From positions 1 through 64,000 of the forward strand of contig CAUZLF010000206.1 in the NCBI GenBank assembly GCA_963580285.1: DNA of 64,000 nucleotides, written 5' to 3'. This DNA comes from Lucinisca nassula (Eukaryota; Mollusca; Bivalvia; Lucinida; Lucinidae). This document shows, piece by piece, positions 31,448-41,265 of the stretch. Every line of letters starts with the position of its first letter. Position 1 is the first letter of the stretch. The translations under genes were made by a program, and so were the position numbers. The notes under the pieces were generated by a model that made no database searches, had not been told where the DNA came from, and saw only the letters and a program-made list of their open reading frames with translations.

Positions 31448-32163
31448 CTAGAATACTGTCGATGGCGCGCCATCGCAAATCCCCAAGCTTTCTACAGAGG
31501 GGCCAAGTACCGAAAACCCCTCACCCTGGGCCCTAATTTGACCCCAGGGTCAAAATATTACCTGTATTATATTCTACTAATCATGCCCTTCAATTTGATA
31601 TGCCACATGACTATGTTCCAAAAAACTTAAATTTTGACCCTTTGACCCCTCCCCCAGGGCCCCAATCTGACCCCAGGGTCAAAATTTTACTTCTATTGTA
31701 TTCTACTAATCACCCCTTTAATTTGATATTCCATATGACTATATTCGGTAAAATTTGAATTTTGACCCCCTGACCCCCCCCCCCCCCCCCCCCCCCCAAG
31801 TCCGACCCCTTGGGCATGACCCAGGGGTCGCCGCCAAAATCCCGTTCAATATGTGTTACATATATCATTAATCATTACTTATGCAAAGTTTGGTTTCAAA
31901 ATCTATAAAATTGACTGTGAAATTGAATTTAATTGGTATTTGACACTTTGACCCTCCCCGGGGCCCCTGGGGGTGTGGCCAAAAATAAATGTGACGTTGC
32001 ACGCCCTAATCATGTAAGGAAGCTGTGTACCAAATTTGGTTACATTCCGACCAGTGGTTAAGGAGGAGATAGCGTGACGGACGGACGGATAGATGGTCAG
32101 ACAGATGGACAGACGGAGGCGTTCACAATATCCCCGAACGCTTTTTTTAAAAGCGTGGGGATA
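31448..32163 (-). mobile_element. Helitron-like non-autonomous element
   Basis: On the minus strand it starts TTATCCCCACGCTTTT with a palindromic head, then (GTCC/GTCT) microsatellite (about 32070-32115). Core units hold 'TTTGACCC' and 'ATTCTACTAATCA'. It ends GCTTGGGGATTTGC (an inverted copy of the 5' end), hairpin GATGGCGCGCCATC, nine bases, and CTAG at 31448-31451. A C run at 31767-31796 lies inside. Confidence 0.75.
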
Positions 32164-32254
32164 ACTAGTACAAATACACAATTTTGTGAACAACAGAAAG
32201 GATAAGAACGAAAGCATATGATTAAGATTCAGCGTTCTTATCCACTTGGCCACG

Positions 32255-32450
32255 GAGGCCTGTGGTCAGAGGGGTATCTGTGGCCTAGTCAGTGGTTTAA
32301 AGCACTAACTCATAAACAGTATGTCTCTAAATGATGAGAGCTTAAGCCTCTCTCTGGACACATGTGAGAGGCGAAGTACTGCAATGGAAGCTTGGTTGGT
32401 TTTTCTCTGGTTTGGCATTTTAAACTAATAAGATCCTCTATTGATAATGG
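32255..32450 (+). mobile_element. SINE-D copy, diverged
   Basis: CTGTGGCCTAGTCAGTGG head, ACACATGTGAGAGGCGAAGT and CTGCAATGGAAGCTTGG middle. It is a poorer match to 38195-38410. Confidence 0.6.
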
Positions 32451-33209
32451 TCTGAACATGAAAGCTGCAACTTTTGTTTTGATTTAAATACACTTGAGCA
32501 TTACAAATTTCATGCTTAATTGAGTTGAGCATGGTTAAAGCTCCCAGCAGACACTCAACGTTGAATCAACATCAAATAACGTTGAAAATATTGAGCTAGT
32601 GTTGAGTCAACTTTGTGTGCCTATAGGGTTTATAACCACTGACATTTACTGTGAGTTACCTCAAAATTTGGATATGTGAGACGCCCAGTTCTTATTATTG
32701 TTTTTCAACCAACGCAAGTGAAAGGAACTTATGACACGTCTTATATTATGTTTATATACTAAAGATTTGTAAGTCATGCCTTGAGGTTATAAAATCTTTA
32801 GTATGCTCAGAGAATAGAATTAAAATTAAAAAATTGACAAAATTTATATGTTTAACCATTCTCTCTCATCCGCAAAAATTTCAGGGCTTTTAGCTCTTTG
32901 ATTTTATTGGTTATTCTATTTATAGATACCATGGCTAGAAGAGGGGAGATAATATTGATTAGCTGACGTATATTTGTCTATTTAGTAGAAACTTAGGATT
33001 AAATTAGATGTTTTGGCCCTAAGGCAAAGATTTTTTCAAGTCTAATAACAGTTACAAGTATTTTGATTTGAAAATAAGATTTGAATTGTTTTTTGTGGCT
33101 AGGAAACTGATTGCTTCATAAATATGAAAGACAACAGTTGATAGACCTCTTTACCAAAAAGCAATAATAAATACAGTCATACAAAATGACTCTTGAACAA
33201 TGCAGCAGT
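32451..33209. other. Unassigned intronic sequence
   Basis: A/T-rich, no gene or repeat that I can support. It contains the region immediately upstream of the U2 locus, where a proximal sequence element would be expected but was not identified. Confidence 0.4.
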
Positions 33210-33401
33210 ATCGCTTCTCGGCCTTTTGGCTAAGATCAAAGTGTAGTATCTGTTCTTATCAGCTTAATATCTGATACGTCCCCCATTGGGGGACTTCGAT
33301 ATTAAACTGATTTTTGGACTTAGGTGAGATGTCAGGGGCTTGCTCCGCTCTTGCCACGGGTTGGCCCGGTATTGCAGTACCTCCGGGATCGGCCCACTCC
33401 C
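33210..33401 (+). ncRNA. U2: U2 spliceosomal snRNA gene or recent pseudogene
   Basis: Starts ATCGCTTCTCGGCCTTTTGG and follows U2 to the 3' stem-loop (GGTATTGCAGTACCTCCGGG), about 192 nt, the normal length. The branch-point recognition GTAGTA is intact (33243-33248), stem IIb is a perfect GTCCCCC/GGGGGAC hairpin, and the Sm site ATTTTTGG is present (33310-33317). Odd points: one extra A in ATCAAAGTGTAG (33238-33240; U2 normally has two A) and ATTAAACTG just before the Sm site. No poly-A tail or target duplication is seen, so this is not an obvious retro-copy. Activity is uncertain because no promoter element could be recognised. It lies in the sense orientation inside the long DDX11 intron. 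Confidence 0.88.
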
Positions 33402-33489
33402 CTCAGGGGAAAATAATCAAGCAAAAAAAAGAAACCCAAAACTCTTAACAAACTTAACACACACTTACCTGGAAACCTGTAATAGGGAT

Positions 33490-33774
33490 TAAGGCTGACA
33501 CGATTAATCGTATAATCAATGGATAAATTCAACAAAAACAATTATCATTTCTGATTTGCTTTTAATCAATTACTTAATAGGTACAGTTATGCCTAAAATA
33601 GCTGGATGAGTGGCAAACAGTGCAGACCCTGATGAGATGCCGCATTCTGTGGCGTCTCATCTGGGTCTACACTGTTTGCTCAGGCCTGTCTGTTCAAATA
33701 TGGTAAAGTGCAACATATGGTAAGAGTCATGCTCAGAAGAAAGCCAGACAGGTATAATTATGACAAAACCTTAG

Positions 33775-33809
<35 letters not shown>

Positions 33810-34240
33810 CCTATCTACTGATACTGCGTCGGTCACATTAATTTTGACCATTACCGCAGGTGTACATTACAGTCATGCACTCCAGGTTTGCAGGATGAAA
33901 GCCTACACAGTAATCATGTAATTACGGTAGGGATCTTTAACCTGCACAGGGAATGGTTCTACCTGCACAGGGAATGGTTCTACCTGCACAGGGGGCCACC
34001 AGTTTACGTCCCGATCCGAAGGACGGTGCACTTCATGACATTCATCCCTGCAAATGATGCCGATGGAGCATGTTCGGACACCGAAATTTTATCGCCGCTG
34101 GCAGGGATCGAACCCGGGACCTCTAGCATCAGAGGCAAGTGCACTAACCACTGAGCTATCACGCTCCACTAGCGATTACTAATCGATTATTGATCGCACT
34201 GACAATCGATTGTATTTTCAGCTCCGATTAGCCAGTCCTA
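33490..34240 (-). mobile_element. hAT-type MITE, second copy, split by a SINE
   Basis: Reverse of 25889-26279: TAAGGCTGACACGATTAATC to AGCTCCGATTAGCCAGTCCTA, with a perfect 8-bp duplication ATAGGGAT at 33482-33489 and 34241-34248. It contains a hairpin-family stem (33612-33683). It is interrupted at 33778-34170. Confidence 0.9.
33778..34168 (-). mobile_element. SINE-E (tRNA head, GATA tail)
   Basis: On the minus strand the head is GTGATAGCTCAGTGGTTAG ... GGGTTCGATCCC, then about 300 bp, then a (GATA)n tail at 33778-33815. A 20-21 bp unit (GGGAATGGTTCTACCTGCACA) is present in tandem near 33950-33990. The 88-aa frame is not a gene. Confidence 0.8.
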
Positions 34241-34902
34241 ATAGGGATACAGTGCAGATGCCTGTTGCTGTGTTTGATCAGGGTTTTAACTGTTTGCTAA
34301 AAGGATTTTTCTTTCAAAATTAGAATAAAAAGAAAATATAGACCTGATACCCCTTAAATGTCAAATGGAGGTATTGTGCACATAACACCAGTGTACTGTG
34401 GGTTAAGAAGGATTTGAACTTTTGTGGAAACCAGGGTCCAATTGGTCAAAGCATTGTTAGCTTAACGAGCTCGTTAGTGGTCATATTGTTAACTGTTCTA
34501 TCAAGTTTAATGTTCAAAATTTTGGTATTTTTGCTGAAAAAATGTGAGCTGCTCACATTTTTTCAGCAAAAATATTAGCATATTTGCCATAATAAATGAT
34601 CAAAGTTTTAACCATACGTAAACTAACGATGTCATTAGTTTTGAACAACTGGCCCCAGGCCTGCCTGAATATTGTCCCATTTCATTCTGTTTTTAATAGT
34701 TTATCTTTGTGGTCATATTGGCAGGAACTGCCTTCTTAACTGTCTTTATTGAGCTCATACATAAGCAGCGATAAAATGCTTTATAGATAACAACAACTTC
34801 TTAAGGTGAATAGAATGATGATGCTACACTTACATAAACTTCTCACAGGCTGGCTACTCATGTGCTGCCTATGGGAGCAAACGCTTTAAGAGTAAGCTCT
34901 CT
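34241..34902. other. Unassigned intronic sequence
   Basis: No gene seen. A short perfect hairpin (AAAAATGTGAGC/GCTCACATTTTT) lies at about 34537-34566. A block reading 'GATACCCCTTAAATGTCAAATGGA' in pieces at 34347 is repeated at 35261. Confidence 0.45.
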
Positions 34903-35139
34903 TCACCCTTTTTGTACCAAATAGAATCGCCCTCCGTGTACATGTATTATATAACATGAGTCCATTTCAAGATTTAGGAGTGTCAGGTTGTGTTTGCTTT
35001 AAATTTTATTTGGAAAATGGCTGATCTTTATGCAAACAGTGGAGGCCCTGATCAGATGCTGCATTCTGTGACGTCTGATCTGGGCCTGCACCAATTGCCA
35101 GGGTACCCGTTTTGGAATTTTCGGTACAAAACGGATTAA
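34903..35139 (+). mobile_element. MITE with GGTAC-containing ends
   Basis: Ends TTCACCCTTTTTGTACC and GGTACAAAACGGATTAA are inverted. Same family as 12016-12243 and 58522-58735; it contains the GATCAGATGCTG...GACGTCTGATC stem. Confidence 0.75.
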
Positions 35140-35229
35140 ACCCTGTACACATGGACCGATTTACTTGTGAGTTTACTTACCTACATATGCAAACTGGCAC
35201 AGTCATGTGTGCACTTTTACTCATGTGTG

Positions 35230-35345
35230 TAAACTTTACTCCATGTGCAATATAGATCTGATACCCCTTAAATGTCAAATGGACGTATCATGCACATAAC
35301 ACCAGTGTACTGTGGGTTAAGAAGGATTTAAACTTTTGTGGAAAC
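35230..35345 (+). repeat. Duplicated 95-bp block
   Basis: 35256-35350 (GATCTGATACCCCTTAAATG ... GGAAACCAGG) repeats 34342-34436 with few changes, about 910 bp apart. A local duplication in the intron. Confidence 0.75.
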
Positions 35346-35504
35346 CAGGGGTCAATTGTTCTTGGATGATCTTGGTGGGACCAAGTGCAAATCTGTTTGC
35401 ATATATGCAAAATTTGCACAATCAATCAAATTTGCTTACAGCGAGGACTACTCGTATTTCAATCAACGTGGCACAGGACTTGATAATCAAAGGTATAGCA
35501 GTCC

Positions 35505-35620
35505 ATTTGTTTGTTTGTTTGTTTGTATTGGAGTTTAACAGCCCAGTCAACACTATTTAGGTCATTTTTTAGTTGCTCAGTTTACCTACCTACACTTTTC
35601 CTGGGCAGGCTTATACTTAA
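35505..35620 (-). mobile_element. SINE-A, split by a TIR element
   Basis: (TTTG)n TATTGGAGTTTAACAGCCC to CTGGGCAGGCTTATACTTAA. The rest (AAGCAGTTAACCAGTAC) resumes at 36947, giving the empty-site reading for the insertion. Confidence 0.8.
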
Positions 35621-36944
35621 TGCTAGGTTCCCACTGTCGTGGGATCCGTTACGAACGCCACGATTGGCCATTCGTAGGTGGTCGCGGAATATTCTCTGAA
35701 AGTTCAGGTTTGGATACGAGGTGATGAGAGTCGATACATTCTGGTACGATTTGTTGCACTCGGATGCAATCCAGTCACGATTTGTCAATTTCAGGTATCA
35801 CGATCAGCCACAATCTGCTCTCACGTTCAGATACGATCAAATGCGTTCCGACAGGATTGTTGCGATCGAGTCTACGACTTGGTCTCAATCTGAAACGATC
35901 ATCACGATCGAGTACCCCGATTTTGAACGTCCGATACATGCAGAGACGTTCTTATACGCTCATCACAAGCCGATGCTTTCCGTTACGTTAGCATACGACT
36001 GTGGTCTCGATGTTTTTCACGATCATGATCGAGGGCGATCACGATTTGAGCTACGACTTGACACCGACTGGTACATATATATACAGCCGGACTGACCATG
36101 GACTTAATTGTTTCTTGAACTTTTACAGCATAAACACTGACCCTCAACCATTGATGATGGTAGGAGTTGCGGATGATGACAATGTGGCAATTTCTCTGGC
36201 TGGAATGGTTCAGGCTTGCCCTTTCCATTTTTAGCTTCCATTACCCTTGGGTGTCATCTTTCAAGGGCTTTAAAAATACTAGCAAAGGCCTGTATAAACC
36301 AGGGGTTTCAGGATCGATCCCGTGCTTCTCCAGACTTCCGGATGGGTCTTTAAACGGAGGTTCCGTTTCCGTATGACCTTAGTTATTGGTTGGCCGTAAA
36401 ACTGAAATACACTCACTCACTCACTCACTCACTCACTCACTCATGAGCAGATCGCTGAATGAGCCACATTAAATCTTGAGAACTCGTGATAGATCGTGAA
36501 CGTTTGTATAAAAACGTAGCCTACTCGTATCTAATCGCATTTACTCGTATCTTCTCGTAACTTACACGAGTCATTCGTGACAGGTCTTGAGCAATGGGAC
36601 CGACAGAGCGTAACAAATCGTGACAGATCTTGTGAGATCGCAACACATCTCAACAGAACGCAATGTTTGTTTTGTCCAAGATTGGCCCCGATCACCGCGA
36701 TTTGGAAGCACGATTAGATGCGATCCGTCGCGTTTTGTTATGATGCAACACGATGTGATACGATGATCCCGATTTGACAATCGATCGTGTTGATCGTGGA
36801 AAAATTTTGAACCGTTCAAAAATTTTCTACGATTAACACGATTGCCACGACTGACCTCAAGATCTGATAAGATCACCACGATTAATCCACGATTAAGAAC
36901 ACGATTGCAATCGTGGCGCGAATCGTGATAGTGGGAACATAGCA
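35621..36944. mobile_element. 1.3-kb TIR element full of ATCGTG/CACGAT words
   Basis: Inverted ends TGCTAGGTTCCCACT and AGTGGGAACATAGCA, flanked by TAA (35618-35620, 36945-36947). This is the 3-bp duplication seen for PIF/Harbinger and relatives. The interior is an unusual, non-periodic collection of degenerate ACGATC, TCGTGA and ATACGA words on both sides of a SINE-C. Overlapping frames exist in it (up to 124 aa) but none looks like a protein. Probably non-autonomous. Confidence 0.8.
36280..36442 (+). mobile_element. SINE-C copy with CACT tail
   Basis: CAGGATCGATCCCGTGCTTC, CCAGACTTCCGGATGGGTC, GGCCGTAAAACTGAAATAC and (CACT)n at 36412-36442. It is inserted in the ATCGTG-rich element. Confidence 0.85.
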
Positions 36945-37060
36945 TAAGCAGTTAACCAGTACAATGCACATTCTTTCACCAGCTGCCATTCTTGAATTAG
37001 CAGAAGGGAGAGAATGACAGTAGAAAAGATTTCATGATCAATCTCCACAAAAGAATTTTG

Positions 37061-37133
37061 CCGACCCGGGCAGGTATCGATCCTGCGTCCTTCTGATCAC
37101 CAGTCAGACATGCATCTGACTGAGCTAGCGAGG
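37061..37133 (-). tRNA. tRNA-like sequence, probably pseudogene or SINE head
   Basis: On the minus strand: A box TAGCTCAGTCAG, anticodon arm TCTGA-CTGGTGA-TCAGA (a GGT anticodon if folded normally), T arm GCAGG-ATCGATA-CCTGC. The acceptor strands pair poorly (GCCTCGC with GGTCGGC), so a working tRNA is unlikely. Confidence 0.4.
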
Positions 37134-37333
37134 CCTTATAGCAGTCCAGTATTACTTCGGTTGTTATTGTTGATATCACTTTCTCGAAAATTGAGCATTT
37201 TCTAAAATGTTTCAGTTCGGGGCGATTCATGCAATTCGTGGTCTGTCTGGAATAGGGGCATAATGTGAGTTGAGCATGAAAAATATGTTATAATGTCGGG
37301 GTTTTCTCACAGTATAACCCATTTTGATTTCAG

Positions 37334-37377
37334 GGAGGAAAATAAAGAGAACAACGGTGCAGCCACAAATACTGGAG
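37334..37377 (+). CDS. DDX11: DDX11-like micro-exon
   Basis: A 44-nt exon between ttttgatttcag and GTAAGT (a perfect donor). With AT from the previous exon it reads M-EENKENNGAATNTG and leaves one G. It encodes a polar linker in the region between the Walker A exon and the helical insert of DDX11, a part that varies widely among animals, so the identification rests on splice signals, phase and position rather than on similarity. Confidence 0.75.
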
Positions 37378-37689
37378 GTAAGTGTTGGGAATCAGACAAA
37401 GCGCCACATCACATTAATATGTCTGTGAAATGCGGACCCCTGCTAACCCAACATTATCAGGCCGGAACACAGACTTGGTAAAGGGGACTTTGAATTTCAG
37501 ATATTTTACAGAGGAAATCTCGATTTGAAGCCCTAAGTTAGGGGTGTAAACTTGATTTCTGGTGAAAAACTGCATGAATTGGAGAAAATTTTCCAAACAA
37601 TGGGGTGCATTTACACCCCTCACATCCCCCCATCCCACCCCTGCATACGGTCCTGATTATACAGAGGGAAGAACAGTCTGCAGAGGTTT

Positions 37690-37800
37690 ACATTATTTTC
37701 CTTATTCATACATAAAAATATAGATTGTGGGTACTCAAAATCGCCTCATTGAGGCAGTTCTAACGAGCACCCACAATCTATGTTTGATGCAAAATTTAAA
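37690..37800. repeat. Palindrome-family MITE
   Basis: ATAGATTGTGGGTACTC...GCCTCATTGAGGC...CGAGCACCCACAATCTAT, a long imperfect hairpin like that at 18540. Confidence 0.8.
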
Positions 37801-37914
37801 TGAGAAAAAAAATCACAAATTTTCACCTGAAAAATGTTAGTTCTGGACCAATGAATGCCACCATTATAACACATGGATATGTCATTGTGAAGCATAATGA
37901 GGGAATAATTGAAC

Positions 37915-38050
37915 CCTTATCTTGCTGAATATTCATTTAAGCCACACCCATTTCTGTCTATCAACCATCAAATTACTTGATGTAATTTATTGCTACAAAT
38001 TCATAAACTGAATGCCAAACAGTGTAGATCCTGATCAGATGGCTTCTTCA
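37915..38050. repeat. Hairpin-family element, truncated
   Basis: AACCCTTATCTTGCTGAATA to AGTGTAGATCCTGATCAGAT, matching the first part of 20200-20375. The second stem arm is missing. Confidence 0.65.
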
Positions 38051-38084
38051 GTTTAACAAACAAACAAAGGTCTCTTACCATGGT

Positions 38085-38410
38085 GGGTTCAAACCTCACT
38101 TGGCTCTTAGTACTCTGGTTTTCTGTGACTCTGATTAGAGATGTTTCAATATAAGTGAAATAATTTTGAAAGGAATGTTAAATCCAAATTAGACAGGCCT
38201 CCGTGGCCTAAGAGCGCTGACTCTTAATCATTAGGTCTCTTACCGCTGTGGTTTGAGCCTGGCTCGGGTCACATGTGAGACTCCAAGTTCTGCAACGGAA
38301 GGTTGGGTGGTATTTCTCCGGATGTAACTCTGGTTTTGCCCACCTCTGATTAACGATCGGCTCAGTATGAGTGAAATAATCTTTAAAACCAAAACCAAAA
38401 AAAAAAAAAA
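38085..38410 (+). mobile_element. SINE-D, a partial copy followed by a full copy
   Basis: A partial unit (38070-38165, 'TCTTACCATGGTGGGTTC') precedes the full unit starting CGTGGCCTAAGAGCGCTGAC, with a GTTTGAGCCTGGC B-box-like block, GTCACATGTGAGACTCC, and the tail AAACCAAAACC plus an A run (38399-38420). Confidence 0.8.
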
Positions 38411-38549
38411 AAAAAAAATAAATAAATTTTAAATAAATATATCCCAATCAAAAAAAAAATAAATATAAATACCATAAATAAATAAAAAGCCTATTAAATA
38501 AATATGAAATAGGCGGGAAATAAAGTAAACTCCACGTGTTTGTTTTTAG

Positions 38550-38617
38550 GGGAGCTTGACTGGATCTCGGAGTTCAAGGTGAAACAGAGTGAGGAAGAAA
38601 AGACTAAGACGATCAGA
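38550..38617 (+). CDS. DDX11: DDX11-like exon
   Basis: 68 nt between tttgtttttag and the donor GTATGT. With G from the previous exon it reads G-ELDWISEFKVKQSEEEKTKTIR. This parallels the DDX11 segment in which an acidic residue, W, two residues, F and a Lys/Glu-rich helix occur just ahead of the long charged coil. The exon ends in phase 0. Confidence 0.82.
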
Positions 38618-38632
38618 GTATGTTGTATTTCT

Positions 38633-39690
38633 TATCTTAACCCATAAATGCCAATACAGACAATTGTCGCCTGCTTTGTCGTCTGCTAGTTACTTTAAAA
38701 GTCATTTTTGCAAACAGTATGGACCCAGATCAGACTGCTCCTTAAGGAGCAGTCTGATCTGGTTCCACACTGTTTGCCAGTATGAAAAAATATTTCTATA
38801 AAAGTTTGCAAGAGTGAGTGTTTCAGTTTTTACGTCCCACCAACAGCTAAGGTCATACGGAGACGGGACCTCGGTTTAAAGACTCATCCGAAAGTCTGGA
38901 GAAGCCCGGGATCGAACCTGCGACCCCTGGTTTACAAGGCGAGTAGCGTAACCACTCGACCACGGAGGCTTCTAAAAGTTTGCAAGAAGATTCAGCAGAC
39001 GACATAAGCAGAGTATGTATAAGCCTTATCTTAACCCATACAAATGTTGTATGCTTTCTTGTCTGATGGCAACTTTAAAAGTCATTTTTGCAAACAGTAT
39101 GGACCCAGATCAGACTGCTCCTAAGGAGCAGTCTGATCTGGTATCACACTATTCCCAGGTTAGACTTAAGGAGCAGTCTGATCTGGTTCCACACTGTTTG
39201 CCTGTATGAAAAAATATTTCTATAAAAGTTTGCAAGAAGATTCAGCAGACGACATAAGCAGAGTACTATGTATAAGTCTTATCTTAACCCATACAAATGT
39301 CGTCTGCTTTCTCGTCTGCCGGCAACTTTAAAAGTCATTTTTGCAAACAGTATGGACCCAGATCAGACTGCTCCTTAAGGAGCAGTCTGATATGGTTCCA
39401 CACTGCCTGTGTGAAAAAATATTTCTAAAAAGTTTGCAAGAAGATTCAGCAGATGACATAAGCCGAGTATGTATGTATAAGTCTTATCTTAACCCATACA
39501 AATGTCATCTGCTTTCCCATCTGCCGACAGCTTAAAAAGTCATTTTTGCAAACAGTATGGACCAAGATCAGACTGCTCCTTTAGGAGCAGTCTGATCTGG
39601 GTCCACACTGCTTGCCTGTATGAAAAAATATTTATAAAAAGTTTGCAAGAAGATTCATCAGACGACATAAGCAGAGCACACCCTGATCAG
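38633..39690. repeat. Tandem array of four hairpin-family MITEs
   Basis: Units start at about 38633, 39027, 39277 and 39482 (CTTATCTTAACCCATACAAA...). Each has the GATCAGACTGCTCC/GGAGCAGTCTGATC hairpin followed by TATGAAAAAATATTTCTA and ATTCAGCAGACGACATAAGC. The array fills most of the intron between two DDX11 exons. The first unit contains a SINE-C, and a different hairpin (CACACCCTGATCAGATGCTG) closes it at 39676-39735. Confidence 0.85.
38814..38972 (-). mobile_element. SINE-C copy with 15-bp target duplication
   Basis: Antisense SINE-C (TTACGTCCCACCAACAGCTA, GGGATCGAACCTGCGACCCC, CCACGGAGGCTTC). Flanked by TAAAAGTTTGCAAGA at 38799-38813 and 38973-38987, a clear LINE-type insertion. Confidence 0.93.
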
Positions 39691-39949
39691 ATGCTGCATA
39701 ATTCGGCATCTGATCAGGCTCTACACTGTTGCTAACAGGATTTTCTGTCTAAAATAAAATAAAAACACAAAAGGACATGAACTTGTCCAACACCTGGTGA
39801 GGAGAGTATAGAGGATAATGAGACGATTTTCTATATTAGCTCCTGGGGGTGGTTGGGTGAGGCAAACGTGACGCGTCACTGGGGTGTCCAACTGATATTG
39901 GCTTACAGTTGGGCGAGGCCTGCTGTCCTTGCAGCAGGTAAGGGTAGAG

Positions 39950-40140
39950 GGTTTATGTTATTATGTCTTCCCCCTTTTTGGGGAGACGTATTGTTTTTTT
40001 TCTGGGCATCCGTCTGTCGGTCAGTCGGTCTGTCGGTCTGTCTGTCCTTCTGTCACAAAATCGTGTCCACTCTATAACTTGAAAACCATTCAAGCTATCT
40101 TCACGAAACTTCATATAAATATTAATCAACATTAGCGGAC
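39950..40140 (+). mobile_element. Helentron-like 5' head fragment
   Basis: Palindrome GTCTTCCCCC...GGGGAGAC, then (GTCGGTCTGTCT)n and the start of a core (TCACGAAACTTCATATAAAT). No tail was found; a solo head or truncated copy. Confidence 0.65.
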
Positions 40141-40315
40141 CTGCTGAGCGCAAGACCTATAACTCTTGCGTTTATATTTTTCGAGTTATTTCATTGAGGC
40201 AATTCTAACAAGTACCCACAACATATTTTTCCAACCAAAAAAAATACAGAATAAAGAAAATTATCCTTGTTAACTTGTTATCTGGAAATATAATGTCAGT
40301 TTTTGTATTTCATAG

Positions 40316-40396
40316 GAAGAGCATGAACAAAGGCTGAAGAGAGAAGCTAGATTGGCAGAACTCAGAAAATCATTCAAAAAGACCAGCAAAAGAAAG
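40316..40396 (+). CDS. DDX11: DDX11-like exon, charged coil
   Basis: 81 nt (27 codons) between tttttgtatttcatag and the donor GTCTGT. It continues in phase 0 from the previous exon: EEHEQRLKREARLAELRKSF, then KKTSKRK. A highly charged helix matching in character and place the Arg/Glu/Lys coil that follows the W..F segment in DDX11. The next exon is not visible in the remaining 23.6 kb, so the intron is longer than that. Confidence 0.85.
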
Positions 40397-40481
40397 GTCT
40401 GTTTTTTTATCAATCATTTATCGGACATCAGCTCACAGTGAAGTTCCAGATTAGATGCCCGTAGATCTGATCTGGGTTAAA

Positions 40482-40748
40482 TTTGTTTTGTTTGATTTGA
40501 GGTTTAATGTCCCCGTCAACACTGTAAAGGTCATTTTGGAGACGTTGCTTCCAATTTTGTGGGACTTTTACCAAACATTGAGATGAAATGACATCTCAAG
40601 CCCTGTCACCCAATGAAACCAATAGGGTTTATTAGCATGGACGGTCCGCCTTGCACCGCGGTTCCTGGACAGGCTTAGATCCTCAAAGCAGTTTACCAGT
40701 ACTAGTGTGCGGGCCAGATTCAGCTCTGCGTGGAAGCATCATGCAGCC
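40482..40748 (-). mobile_element. SINE-A copy
   Basis: Antisense, from TTTGTTTTGTTTGATTTGAG to TGGAAGCATCATGCAGCC; it lacks the final 40 bases of the family. Confidence 0.85.
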
Positions 40749-41265
40749 ACGATCCGGGTTATATGAAAGGATCTAAAACTCCTGATCAGACCATTTTCTA
40801 CACTTCATTGAGAGACGTTGACCCACCAGTGCCATAGCAACAGATAAGGTGGATATTTTGTGATTACTGAAATATTTTTCCTTATTTCTCCACGTAAACC
40901 TTTGTTGTGGGTATTCATTAGAAATGCCCCAGTGAGGCATTTTTAGCTCACCTGTCACATAGTGACAAGGTGAGCTTTTGTGATCACATTTTGTCCGTCG
41001 TGCGTCTGTAAACAATTTCAAATAAGTATACCTCTAATACCCCATGGTTAATCTTGATCAAATTTCATGAGAAGCATCATCAGGTAGGGGGACAGGCTGC
41101 ATAAGGTTTTTGGGCTGATCAGATTGGAATTGTGGTTGCCATGGCAACATATAGCTCCCATAGACTTACAATGGGAAAAAATTAAAATATCTTCTTCTCT
41201 GAAACCACAGGGCCCAGGGCTTAGATATTTAGCATGTATTAACGGCCAGTGGTCACCTACATAAT

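Noticed and set aside
35721..36095. 124-aa frame
   Set aside because: Comes from ATCGTG/CACGAT-like repeated words; three frames are open together, which is typical of this composition.
37061..37133. Functional tRNA-Thr gene
   Set aside because: T and anticodon arms fold but the acceptor stem does not; more likely a SINE head or decayed copy.
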